Source: Leucosporidium creatinivorum
Lineage: Eukaryota; Basidiomycota; Microbotryomycetes; Leucosporidiales; Leucosporidiaceae
Direction: 5' to 3'
DNA: 64,000 nt
NCBI GenBank assembly: GCA_001600635.1
Contig: BCKL01000028.1
Coordinates: 105,034-169,033 of the forward strand
In this document: positions 1-9,399 of the stretch, piece after piece
Layout: the number at the start of each line of letters is the position of its first letter
Position numbering within the stretch: position 1 is the stretch's first letter
Position numbers and translations under genes: made by a program
The notes under the pieces: model-generated
What the model saw: the letters and a program-made list of their open reading frames with translations, nothing else
Told to the model about the DNA's origin: nothing
The model's database searches: none

Positions 1-431
1 CGCTGCCTGAGGTCAGGGCACTCTCCACGACCAATATGCGAGCATCTTTGAAGCTGTAGCTCTGTCTATAGCACTCACAACGCCTGCGAAGCTCTGCGAG
101 ATCGGCAGCGACCTTGCAAGTGGCTCCAAGTCTTGCACGACGGCAGATGGATGGGCCGGGCTGCTGCGTACAGGTGCATTGAGATGTTGCATCGATTTCA
201 CCGCAATTTCGACGAGCTTGCGAGGTCGCAAAAGTCACCTGCTCCGAGAGGAAGCCAGATCCCCGCGCCCCGCCTCCGACTTCATCTCGGTTGCGGAGCC
301 TCCAAGCATTTCCTCTTTCCATCCACTCGTTTCTTCTTCGCTTCGAACAGCAGCAACTCGTACCTCAGCAGCCTTAATTACTCTCGACCGCTTCGTCCAC
401 CTCTACAGCCGAGTCTGACAACTCCGACAGC
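1..431. other. Gene-free left edge / P450 upstream region
   Basis: I see no supported gene here. Short open frames exist on both strands but none has a recognisable domain. The stretch just before position 432 is pyrimidine-rich, as is common upstream of start codons in this window, and probably holds the promoter and 5' leader of the P450 gene. Confidence 0.4.
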
Positions 432-2939
432 ATGGCCGTCGACCTCCCTCTCTCAACGCTAGCCTTGGGCGCTGCTCTCATTCTCGCAATCGCGCTGGCT
501 CTCCGACCTAAGCGTGCTCGTTTCGCAGCTCCCTTACCACCTGCACCCAATACGAACGTCCCCCTCATTGGACACACCCTCATGATGTCGGGCGTCAAGT
601 ACGCCTGGGTCTCGTTCTACGATATCTGGAAGTCCATGGGCGAAGAGGCCTGCCGCTCTGGAATCATGTACATGAAGCGTGAGCGATCCTCTCGGCGTTC
701 CCAAGTCGAAGCTAACGCCGGCGACTAACTCAGTCGGAAACGGACCCAACGCCGACACGATTATCGTCAACACATGCAAAGCTACTCAGGACCTGCTCGA
801 GAAGAAGAGTGGACTTTACTCTGGTGAGTCTGATTGCCGCGCTGAGAGGGGAGCTCGGCGTTCACCTCGACGCGCTGAGGGCGAGCTTGCAATCAGAAAG
901 GATTCTGTACTAATATCTAGGCCCGTCACAGATCGACCAAGGATGATCGTACCTCAAGAGTACATCTCGAATAACCGCCGCATGGTCCTCACCCGCTACA
1001 ATGACACCTGGCGCCAGCTTCGCAAGTTTCTGCACACCCAGCTGCACGACAAGCTCGCTTCGACCTACGAGCCTGTTCAAGGTGGGTTTTGCATTCTTGA
1101 GGACCGGATCGCCCATGCGCTGGCGCGGTCGAAGTGCTCCCGCTTCGCCACAAGCTCGGAGCCATCATCGCCGAGCGGCTCGCTAACTTGCCTCGCTCAT
1201 CCCACTCAGATCTCGAGGCCAAAGCTTTGGCCCTATCTTTCCTCGAGGACCCTGAGCACTTTGCGGATCACATCCAGCTGTTCTCGTCCAATGTGAGTGG
1301 CTGCGAAACCCTCGGCCGAGCTGGTGCTCGAACCATGACTTACCGCCTCTATTGCTCCCAGGTCATCCTTCAAATCGCTTACGCCCGACGAGCACGCGAT
1401 GTCAATGACAAGGCTATCCAAGTAAGTACCCTTGCACGCGCAACCGAGATCCTGTTTCGGCGCGGGCTGCAGGCTCCTGAAGAGCTCAGCTCACACTGTC
1501 TGGTCGCGGCACAGATGATGATCAGTAGTATCGAAAACTGGTCACTGGAGGCCCTCCCTGGAGCTCGCTTTGTCGCCGACTTCCCCGTCCTCGAGTGAGT
1601 TGCTCTCTTTCGGATCTCGGCGCTCCCCTCATCTTAGACTCATTCTGACCTCACACTTGCTTTGGACTCGCAGTTACCTCCCCGCCTTCATTTCGCCGTG
1701 GAAGAGCAACGCCATTCGCCTTCACAAGCTCGAACTGGAGCTTTTCAACACTCTTACGGGTGGAGTTCGGCGCAAGATGGCGGCGGGTGAGCTGCCGAAC
1801 TGTCTAATGCGCCATTTGCTGGAACACCAAAAGGTATGCACGTTAAACCTACAGTAGATGAGGTAGAGGAGGAGGAGGCGGGAGGATGGATTATGGAGAG
1901 AGACCCCCGACGAGCCATCGCCGAGCGGGAGACGACCTGGGCCTCTGGGCTTTTGACTAGCGGTCGCCCAGATCTCTGCACCATGCTGACCTGATTCTCT
2001 TGCTTCATCAGTCCTATGGCTTCGACGACGAGCTGGTGCAGTACACCGCCGGCACTCTCTTCGAGGCAGGAAGCGACACCACCACTTCGCTCACAACCAG
2101 TCTCGTTCTTGCCGCTACCAACAACAACGAGTTTTGGAAGAAGGCGAAAGAGGAAGTTGACCGAGTCGTTGGACCCGACCGCATGCCTACTTTCGCCGAT
2201 AGCGATGATTTGCCTTGTGAGTGAAGCTCGGCGAAGGGTGAGGCCGACGGAAAGGGCCAAGAGCTGACCACTCATATCCCTCTCGACAGACATCGTCGCC
2301 ATCGGAAAGGAGCTTCAGCGCTGGCGTCCTGCCGTCCCCGCCGCTGTCCCTCATGCGCTTACCCAGGTTCGCTTTTGCACAGTTATCTCGCGATGTGCTC
2401 TGCTGACCCCTTCTTACGACAGGACGACGAGTACATGGGCTTCCACCTTCCCAAGGGCTCTACCGTTATCTGCAACACCTGGGCTATCGGTCGCGACAAG
2501 GCCGTCTTCCCCGATGGCGAGACTTTCCGCCCCGAGCGCTACCTCGGCGAGGAGGGCAAGAAGATTGCCTCCGCTCTCAATAAAGGTCACACTGGTTTCG
2601 GGTTTGCTCGCAGGATCTGTCGTGAGTTTGTGTTTGCGCTCCTGTGCTTCGATAGCTTCGTAAGCCCTTCGCTGACTCTTTTCTCACGCAGCCGGCCTGC
2701 ACGTCGCCGAGCGCTCTCTACTCATCGTTATCGCCACGCTCGCATGGGGTTTCGAGCTCGGTCCCAAGGCCAACGAGGCCCGTCCTGACGTCTACAACTT
2801 CTCCGAGGGATTCGTCTCGCGTGCCAACCCCTTCCGCGCTGAGATTACGGCTCGCGATGCTCGGCGCGCCAGGATGATTACTCAGGAGGGCAAGGAGGCG
2901 CTTAGGCAGATGGAGAACTTGTATGAGGATGATCTTTGA
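432..2939 (+). CDS. Cytochrome P450 monooxygenase, microsomal type
   Basis: A heme-thiolate monooxygenase. The N-terminus is a hydrophobic anchor (residues about 5-25) followed by basic residues and a proline-rich hinge, as in ER-bound P450s. The I-helix motif AGTLFEAGSDTTTS, the ExxR motif (ELQR), the FRPERYL segment and the heme loop GFGFARRICPG with the Cys ligand are all present. My exon model is 432-678, 734-823, 932-1081, 1210-1292, 1362-1421, 1515-1594, 1674-1833, 2012-2216, 2290-2366, 2423-2621 and 2692-2939. It sums to 1599 nt (532 aa), all introns are GT-AG and the frame stays open throughout. Sequence style resembles basidiomycete P450s related to the OrdA/CYP64 group, not CYP51. 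Substrate unknown. No reductase or biosynthetic partner lies nearby, so a xenobiotic or stand-alone role is as likely as a secondary-metabolism role. Confidence 0.93.
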
Positions 2940-3412
2940 AGGGTGTAACTAGCTCTGTACTCACGAGCAAGTCGGCTGCGAAGCGAGAGCTCAGCAGATT
3001 CGAGGGAGAAGTCTGAGGGGAGCGAGAAGAGTCGTAGATGCAGAGAGGGATAAGACCGATGTTCTAGTATCTTCTTTAGCTAGCCCGACCGTCACGCGCT
3101 GGCGTGCTCTCGCTCTCGCTCGCAGCTCCGCGCTCGGCGAACGCTTGGTCACTGAGGCGTTGCAGGCGATTGAGAAAGGGAGGGTAGGTACAGGAATTTT
3201 GTTAGTATTTTTGAAGTGGAGAGGGGGGTGTAGGTGTGAAATGGAGGAACCTGCGAAAAGCAACAGCCGAAAGGTCAGCTCGGCGCGAGTGTGGCGTTGA
3301 AGCGAGCACTATTACCGCTGATGAGTTGCTGTGGGACGGTAGCTGGCAAATAGAGAGTGTCAGCGAAGTCCGCGACCGGAACAGAGGATCGTCGACTCAC
3401 GCGCTTCGACCC
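2940..3412. repeat. Intergenic spacer carrying the 3' flank of the F-box duplication
   Basis: From about 3080 to 3330 this spacer closely matches 17130-17345, the 3' flank of F-box copy B; for example both carry GGAGGAACCTGCGA and CGAAAGGTCAGCTCGGCGCG. It therefore belongs to the duplicated unit. No gene is seen in it. The first 140 bases after the P450 stop are probably its 3' UTR. Confidence 0.7.
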
Positions 3413-4476
3413 TCACCCGTAACGCAACTCCGCTTCGATCCCCTTGGTCCTACAAGCAGCATACCATTGGTCCGCTGCCCCAAGCACAAGATCATGCTCT
3501 TCCTCCCATAGTTGAAGCTTCCATCGCTGTAGGCGGGCCAGAGCTGGCAGGGCGAGCGCCGTAGCCAGGCGCGGCACATTCTCGGCTTCGAGCCAAAGCG
3601 TTTCCAGGACGCTGAGCTTGACTCGGAGGGCGGTGAGGTAGGGGATCAAAGCTCCGGCAGAAGGGTTGTCGATTTGGAGATGGGTGAGGGAGGTACATTT
3701 GGCGAGGAATGCTGAGACGGGGAGCACCTTGCTCGTTCGGCGATTGCCGCCGTAGTGCGTGAGTGAGAGGGGCTCAGTTGAGGGGCGACGTCGTGGAAAG
3801 CGTCCATAGTGTGGGCACTCGAAGGATACTCGATAATCTCTTCCCATGCAATCTCGAGGCGACGGTGGAGAGGTGCGCTGGCGAGCAGTGGTCGGAGCAC
3901 CGAGTCGGGCACTCGACCCCACGTGATATCGAGAGAGTTGAGAGCGATGTTGTGCTGGATGAGGGTAGATGATAATGCTCCGGTGATGCTGACGCTGAGC
4001 GCGAGATGCTGAACGCCTGTGCAACGAGAGGTGTGAGCTCCGAACAGATGACCGAGTGCTGCTCAAGACCAACCTCGTAAGAGAACCAGGGTGAGGACAG
4101 TGGCGTCGAGGGTGAGGTTGTGGCCACATCCCCTCAGCTCTAGCACCTTCACCTCGGTGACGAGGCTCAGCAGTTTCCACCAGTCTTCCACCTTCGGCCA
4201 GTAGCCAGCGTGCAGCTTTATTCGTCTGACCTGGCTCGGGGCGGTGGATTCGCGGCCGAGCCGCTCAAGCACTCCTTCCAGGTCGAACGACTTGCCGTAC
4301 CGAGTCTCGATGGTCCTAACCAGGAGGAGTTGAGCCGGCGCCGTCCAATCCCGCGCAACGAGGGCGGCCGAGATGAGGACACGAGTGCGCTGTCCGGGGC
4401 GATTGCGGGTATCACCCTGCATGAGCTCGAGGATATAGTAGAGCACCTCGAGAGGGAGGTCTTGGATGACGGCCAT
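3413..4476 (-). pseudogene. F-box-like protein copy A, frameshifted
   Basis: The start ATG is at 4476 and the N-terminus reads MAVIQDLPLEVLYYILELMQ, the DLPxEVLxxIL pattern of an F-box, which in intact proteins binds Skp1 in SCF ubiquitin ligases. Exon 1 ends at 4074 and exon 2 begins at 4016 after a 57-nt GT-AG intron (4017-4073). Exon 2 encodes leucine-rich stretches. Near 3768-3771 this copy reads AGCCCCTCTCAC where copy B reads AGCCGCCTCTCAC, a one-base loss. The upstream frame then hits a stop near 3646, while the family-like downstream sequence (CTSLTHL, LPALARLQRW, then ELRYG and stop at 3413) continues in another frame. Expected length without the lesion is about 330 aa. A sequencing error is the main alternative to true decay. 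Confidence 0.78.
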
Positions 4477-5300
4477 GGCGCTCGAAGTTGGCGGAGAGGA
4501 AGGGGGAGCGAGTTCCGGCGAAGATGATGAGGGGCCAAGGCTTCGGTCTGCGAAGGGTGAAGGTGCTGGTCAGTACTGCTACTCTTTCCCGGTAGCTGAT
4601 TTAAACTGTAAGCTCGCCAACAGACCATCGACTCAGCCCTCGTCGTCTCGTCAACAGACGCTCGACCCTCGCCGTCCGTCTGCCTCCCTCGGTCGCTGCA
4701 GCTCTACAGCGCCCAGCTGCTCCGCCTACAGCACCACCCGGGGAGAGCTCAAGATCTCACTCACTTTCACCTTCAACAGCAGTTACAACGCCCGGCAGCT
4801 ACTTCTTAGCTTCCAACAGGCGCACGTCCTCTGCTTCCGAGCGCGAGCGTTTCTGTAGCCTAGCGACCGAGCGGACAGGCGAAGAGGTGTAGTCGAGTAA
4901 GCGAGTGGTCCAGTGGCTTCCACTCCGAGCTTCCGGCAGCCGAGCGAGACGAGTTGGAGCGAGATGAAACGAGCAAGTTGAGGGAGAAGGGCAAGGGAGC
5001 GAGCGGGCGAAGAGGAGGGAAAAGGCGAGCGAGGTGAGTACATGCTGTTGTTGGGCCGACTGGACAGCAGCAAGTTACTTGAACAAAAGTTTGAAGGGGA
5101 AGATGAGAGGCTACATCGACCTACAAACCTACAGCGAGCGACACGAAAGGATCGCCGGGCGCCGAACCGACTCGCTGCAGGCCATCAACACCTCCTCTAG
5201 TCTCGCCGCGCTCTCAGTCGCAACATGGAGCACACAACTCAAGCTTGAGGGACACAGACTACACCGCATGGAGCTACGAAAGCTCTCGAGCTCTCGACCC
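4477..5300. repeat. Duplicated 5' flank of F-box copy A
   Basis: This upstream region is shared with the flanks of copies B (about 18560-19290), C (24494-25270) and, inverted, D (about 31300-31939). Landmarks in all are CTGTAAGCTCGCCAACAGACC-like, ACGCTCGACCCTCGCCGTC and TGCCTCCCTCGGTCGCTGCAGC-like strings (shortened in some). The duplication thus moved the promoter along with the coding part. No separate gene is supported. The short spacer 5301-5402 to the next gene shows nothing. Confidence 0.7.
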
Positions 5301-5402
5301 AACTTACGCCGAGCTCTCGCCTCCTCCCTAGCTCGCGCTCAGTTGAGATTGGCTACTCGAGGGAGTTGTCAGCTACCGCCTTTGTAAAATCTCCACTCGC
5401 TT

Positions 5403-6659
5403 TCACAACTCACCTCCCCTCCCCACCTCCTCCGACTCCCCAGCAACGACGTACTGATACTCCTCCTCCTCTCCTGCCGCTTCGCCGTCGAGCGTAGGCA
5501 CGAGATCCTCGCGGTGTACGATCTCTGTCGTCTCCTTCCTCGAGAAGTGATCATCGTGTGATGGCGAGGGCGCGATGGGTTGAGCTCGGCGCTTTCGACC
5601 TCGGCGCACCAGCCAGACGGCGAGGGCGATGAGTGAAGAGACGACGAAGGCGGCGGCAATACCGATACCGGCGTACGCTCCTGTCGAAAGGCTGTAGAAG
5701 GTTAAAGTCAGCGCTACTCCTTTACTGCAAGACACTCATGCAACGCACCGGCATGAAACAGGTCCTCCAACATAATCGAAGACCTCCCTCACGGAAGTCG
5801 AGTAGAACGAGCTCGTCACGACCAGCTGGCTTGTGGTGAAAGAGGCGAACGCGCTCGCGGCGCTGAGGTTGCCCGTCTACAAAACGAGAGAAAGGCGTTA
5901 CTTCATTCCTCGTGCGCGCGCTGAGCGGGAGAAGGACGAACGAAACCGTTCACGGCGTTGGAGTAGCACTTGGTGCAGTCGCCAGGATGGAAATAGGGGT
6001 AGTAGGATGAGTTGGTACAGTAGCTAATCGCTGCGAGAGAGTCGGAGGAGGCTCAGCGAAGGTGAGAGTCGACGCGATTCGGCGGAAGGACTTGCGATAG
6101 CTCTGGCACACGGGAGTTCCGCACTGAGCCGCGTCGAAGAGGTAGTTGGGAGCGAAGTTATTGCCGACAGCGGCGAGGGAGCATTGTGAGGGTAGGTCGG
6201 TGATGAGTCGGCGCTGCAAGATGAGAGGACGAAAGTCAACGCCGAGCTCGGATAACGGCTGGGAGGCGCGAAAGAAGGACGTACCTCGTGCCACTGGTGC
6301 AGGAGATAATTGTTAGGCGTTGATGGAGCCGATGTAGGCTGCGCTTGCGCCTTCCCGGCGTGTGCAGTGGTGGTGGGCGACGCCCACCCGGTCGAACGCT
6401 CCTGCGGAGAAGAGAACGGGCGGTGAATTCAGCTTTGGGACTGGTGGGAAGGGGCGAGACTCACCCTGCCTCTCGCACTCGGCTGCTGCTTGTGCTTCCC
6501 AGCTCCCGCCTCTTCCTCGAAGCCTCTCGTGTCTCTTCCGAACAGCGTCGCCTGGGCGGTAAAGACGGGGAGAGTGACCCACTGAGTAGAGACGACGGTG
6601 CTGGGCAACGTGATGGTCGTGAGGGCAGGCACGAGGGTGTAGGACGTCTTGCAAGGCAT
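5403..6659 (-). CDS. Cysteine-rich single-pass membrane protein, unknown function
   Basis: I do not recognise the family. From the ATG at 6659 the model has a Ser/Thr/Val-rich N-terminus, then a cysteine-containing region (PSQCSLAAVGN, AAQCGTPVCQSY, YCTNSSYYPYFHPGDCTKCYSN), a Ser-rich stalk, one transmembrane helix (GAYAGIGIAAAFVVSSLIAL) followed by the stop-transfer VRRGRKRR, and an acidic tail of about 65 aa. That layout suggests a type I surface protein with an extracellular cysteine module and a cytosolic tail. Five introns are needed. The one at 6031-6095 begins with GCAAGT and ends with CGCAG, a GC-AG intron. No clear signal peptide follows the chosen ATG, so a further 5' exon may be missing. 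Confidence 0.7.
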
Positions 6660-6992
6660 GGTGGGTGAGGAAGAGGAGCGAGAGGAAAGAGAAGAACGAA
6701 ATCGCCCACCGTCCTCATTCAAATCCCGAGGCTCTCGGTGCTCGAGGAGCCTTTGTCGAGCGGGAAGCAATGAAAAGGCGGTGAAGACCGAAGATAGATC
6801 GCTGTAGGTGCCCAGAGCGAATGCGGCACCGCGCAGAAGGAAGGAGCAGTGAGGAGTCGAGAGAGCGTGGAGCCGAGGCGAGTTGATCGCCGAGAAACTC
6901 TGTCCAGCAGTAGGATGGAACTCGATACTGCATTGCCTTCATTTTGTGTTCGACTTCAGGTTCCTTCAGTTGTGGCTGGTTGATTGGTGAGA
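6660..6992. other. Spacer between membrane-protein gene and OHR
   Basis: No gene supported. Both neighbours are transcribed leftward, so this should contain the 3' end of the Ohr transcript and the promoter of the membrane-protein gene. Confidence 0.4.
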
Positions 6993-8414
6993 TTAAGCCT
7001 CGACGAGAGCGATCTCGACCTCCTGCTCGGCGGCGACGCGACGGTGATTTGAGGTGCAGGGAGGGACCGCGGGGAGGAGGGAGAGGAATGGAGAAAATGA
7101 AAAAAGAAGAGGTCAGCTCGTATCCTTGACGCTCTCAATCCGCCTCCCTGCCTCTCCTCCCCTCCCCTCTTCCCTCCCCCGCCTCTCTCCCCCTCTCCCC
7201 CAAGAGATCGCCTAGCGAGAGAAGACAAACTCACCACATTCCCCCTCGTAGCCCTGGAATAAGGGCACATCTCATGCGCCCCACTGACGAGCTTTTCGAT
7301 CCCCGCGTCGTCGAGGCCGGCGGCGCGGAGGGGAGGGAGGAGGATCTCGAGGCGGAGGGCGAGGAGGAAGCCCTGTTGCGGGCGCGGCGCGAGCGGAAGT
7401 GGAATGGGAGGGAAAGAAGGGGGTGAGCCGAGCCGAGCAGAGTCGAGAAGAGAAGAGAAGACATACCTCGACAGCCCCACTCGCATCCTTGCCGACGCTG
7501 ACCTCGGCCCTTACTCCGGCATCCTTGGAAAGAGGCTTGAGGGAGGGATTCTGGGCGCCGTGGACGGCGTTGAGCGCTGAAAGGAAGCAGGTAGAGTAGC
7601 TGTTGTCCGTGTCAATGAAGAGGGCGTGGGAGGAGGGTTGGGAGAGTGGGGAGAGGCGAGGTGAGGAGAGAAGAGAGGAGGAGGATGGGGAAGGGCGAGC
7701 GCGCGCCGAGATGAGATGAGATGAGATGGGGAGGGAGAGGTTGGCGGAATGGGAGGGGCGGAATGGGAGAGAGGTTGGGAGGTGGTAAAGATGAGTGAAG
7801 AAAGGGTCAGCCCCGTCGTTCTTGATGTCCTACATGCTCCTCAGCTATTGACCCGACTCGGCGGCCCCACTTCAACTTTCTCTCCTCGCCGTCTCTCATG
7901 CCCCTCGCTCCTGGCAAGACCCTCCGCCGACGCCGAGCACACTCCATCCTCCTCGATATCTCCACAAATATCCTCAAACAGTCCCGAGCCTCGAGAGGAA
8001 TCGGCTGCCAAGGGGGAATCGCTGCTAGACTGACGCCATGCCGAAGAGTTGCTCGGGATCCGTAACACCCTTCTTGTGATCCGTGCCGCCCATCTGTGGT
8101 GTAGCAGAGTAGATAGTGTCAGCTATCTCCCTCGCCGAGAATCAGCTCGCCTCGGATGACGCGCCTCTCGCGTCTCGCGTCTCTCGCAGCCGTTCTACAG
8201 CCCTCAGAGCCCTACAGAGGAAACAAGGACCCACCTGCTTAGGCATCTGCATCTTCAATTCCAAGTTGCCCTCCTTGGTGACGGCATGTCCACTAGCCCT
8301 GGAGCCGGTAACGAGCGAGCTGGCGGTGTAGAGGTTGGGAGAGAGGGTCGACAGGGTGCGAGTGGCAGTAGAGCGGAGAGCGGTACGGGTGAGACTGAGA
8401 CGAGCGGCGAACAT
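6993..8414 (-). CDS. Organic hydroperoxide resistance protein (Ohr/OsmC family), mitochondrial
   Basis: Ohr proteins are thiol peroxidases that reduce organic hydroperoxides with a Cys pair. From the ATG at 8414 the protein starts with an Arg/Ser/Thr-rich, acid-free presequence (MFAARLSLTRTALRSTATRTL) typical of mitochondrial import. Next come LYTASSLVTGSRASGHAV, DPEQLFGMA joined to YSTCFLSALNAV (first catalytic Cys), and LVSGAHEMCPYSRATRGNV (second Cys), ending EVEIALVEA. Exons are joined across an intron at 7600-8033 that is about 434 nt, far longer than others here, and several short ones. Stop is at 6993-6995. The mature part has the usual Ohr length (about 140 aa). The family is mainly bacterial, so an ancient transfer followed by intron gain and targeting is plausible. 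COX20 starts 174 bp away on the opposite strand, giving a shared divergent promoter. Confidence 0.88.
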
Positions 8415-8588
8415 GATTGATTGATGATGAGGTGCAGGAATGCGAGGTAAAGGGAGGAGCAAGAAGAGTCGATGAGCGAGAGCGGAGGAGGGTGAGGCTG
8501 CCTTTCACCAGATTTCTAGTTCAAACGCTCGACTCGTATTACAGGACTACCAGAGCAGCTTTAATACAGCTTCTACCTCCCTACAACC

Positions 8589-9295
8589 ATGTCCATCCCA
8601 TCGCCTTCCTCTTCCACAACACCCAGCGATCCCTCGAATCCCTCCCCCTCGAGCAGCTCCTCGTCGAAACCCTCCTTCACCGAGGCGCTAAGCACAATCT
8701 CCCCCTTAACAGACCTGCAACGTCTCCCACAAATCCCCTGCGCGCGCTACTCGCTCTTATTCGGCATCGTAGCGGGTGTATCAGTAGGAGCTTTGCGCTT
8801 CGTCTTTAGTCGAGGACGAGCAGGAGGAGGGGCGATGATGGGAGGTAGAGCGGGAGAGGTGGGAAAGGCGGCCAATTGGGCGGTGGGAGCTTGGGGTGTA
8901 GGGAGTTTGGGCGCTTGGTGAGTGCTTGTTGGAGCGGGGCTGGCTGGGCCGAGAGAGCTGCTCGCTGTCCTCCCTTTGCATTCTGCAGCTCACCAGCTAA
9001 CCCCATCTCACTCAACAGGGAAACCTGCCGCCGTCGCCAGACGTCTGAAGCCTCGCGCATGTCAGCCCTCGTCTCCGAAGTCAAAGCTCGGCGAGCAGCT
9101 GCGGCCAAATCAGCAGCAGCAGAAGGGGAAGGCAACATCCGACCACCACGAAAGGGCGCACCAGGAGGCATTATACTAGGAGAGGAAGCGGTCAAGGAGT
9201 TGAGGAAGAGGAGGGAGAAGGAGATTGAGGAGGAGGAGAAGGCGGCTGCTGGGACAGGGAAGGCAGAGACAGGCAAGGGGTGGTGGGGCAAGTAG
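8589..9295 (+). CDS. COX20: COX20, cytochrome c oxidase assembly chaperone
   Basis: Cox20 (FAM36A) is a mitochondrial inner-membrane protein that chaperones Cox2 during complex IV assembly. The motif order is diagnostic: IPCARYSLLFGIVAG, then GALRFVFS, then KAANWAVGAWGVGSLGAW joined to ETCRRRQ, matching the PCARxSLLxG ... NWAxGS ... C(R)xRR pattern. Two hydrophobic helices fall at about residues 58-75 and 93-110. An intron at 8918-9018 (GTGAGT...CAACAG) splits the Trp codon. The product is 201 aa, longer than yeast or human Cox20 because of a Ser/Pro-rich N-terminus and a Glu/Lys-rich C-terminal tail. It is divergent from the mitochondrial Ohr gene; both products are inferred to act in mitochondria. 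Confidence 0.9.
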
Positions 9296-9399
9296 AGTGC
9301 ATAGATGGATGTATGGGTGAGATAGAGCGCCGTTCGAAAGCGCCAGACGTTCGAAAGGAAAAGGTCGGGAAGAGCTGGGCGAGCGAGCGAGCGAGCGCC

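Noticed and set aside
432-2939. CYP51/ERG11 identity for the P450
   Set aside because: The heme loop and I-helix do not show the CYP51-specific pattern, and the AGSDTTTS I-helix with FARRICPG fits the OrdA/CYP64-like oxidoreductases better.
3413-4180. A 255-aa frame read as a stand-alone gene in the F-box A region
   Set aside because: Its first half is out of the family frame and only the second half is family-like after the one-base deletion; it is the downstream part of a broken gene.
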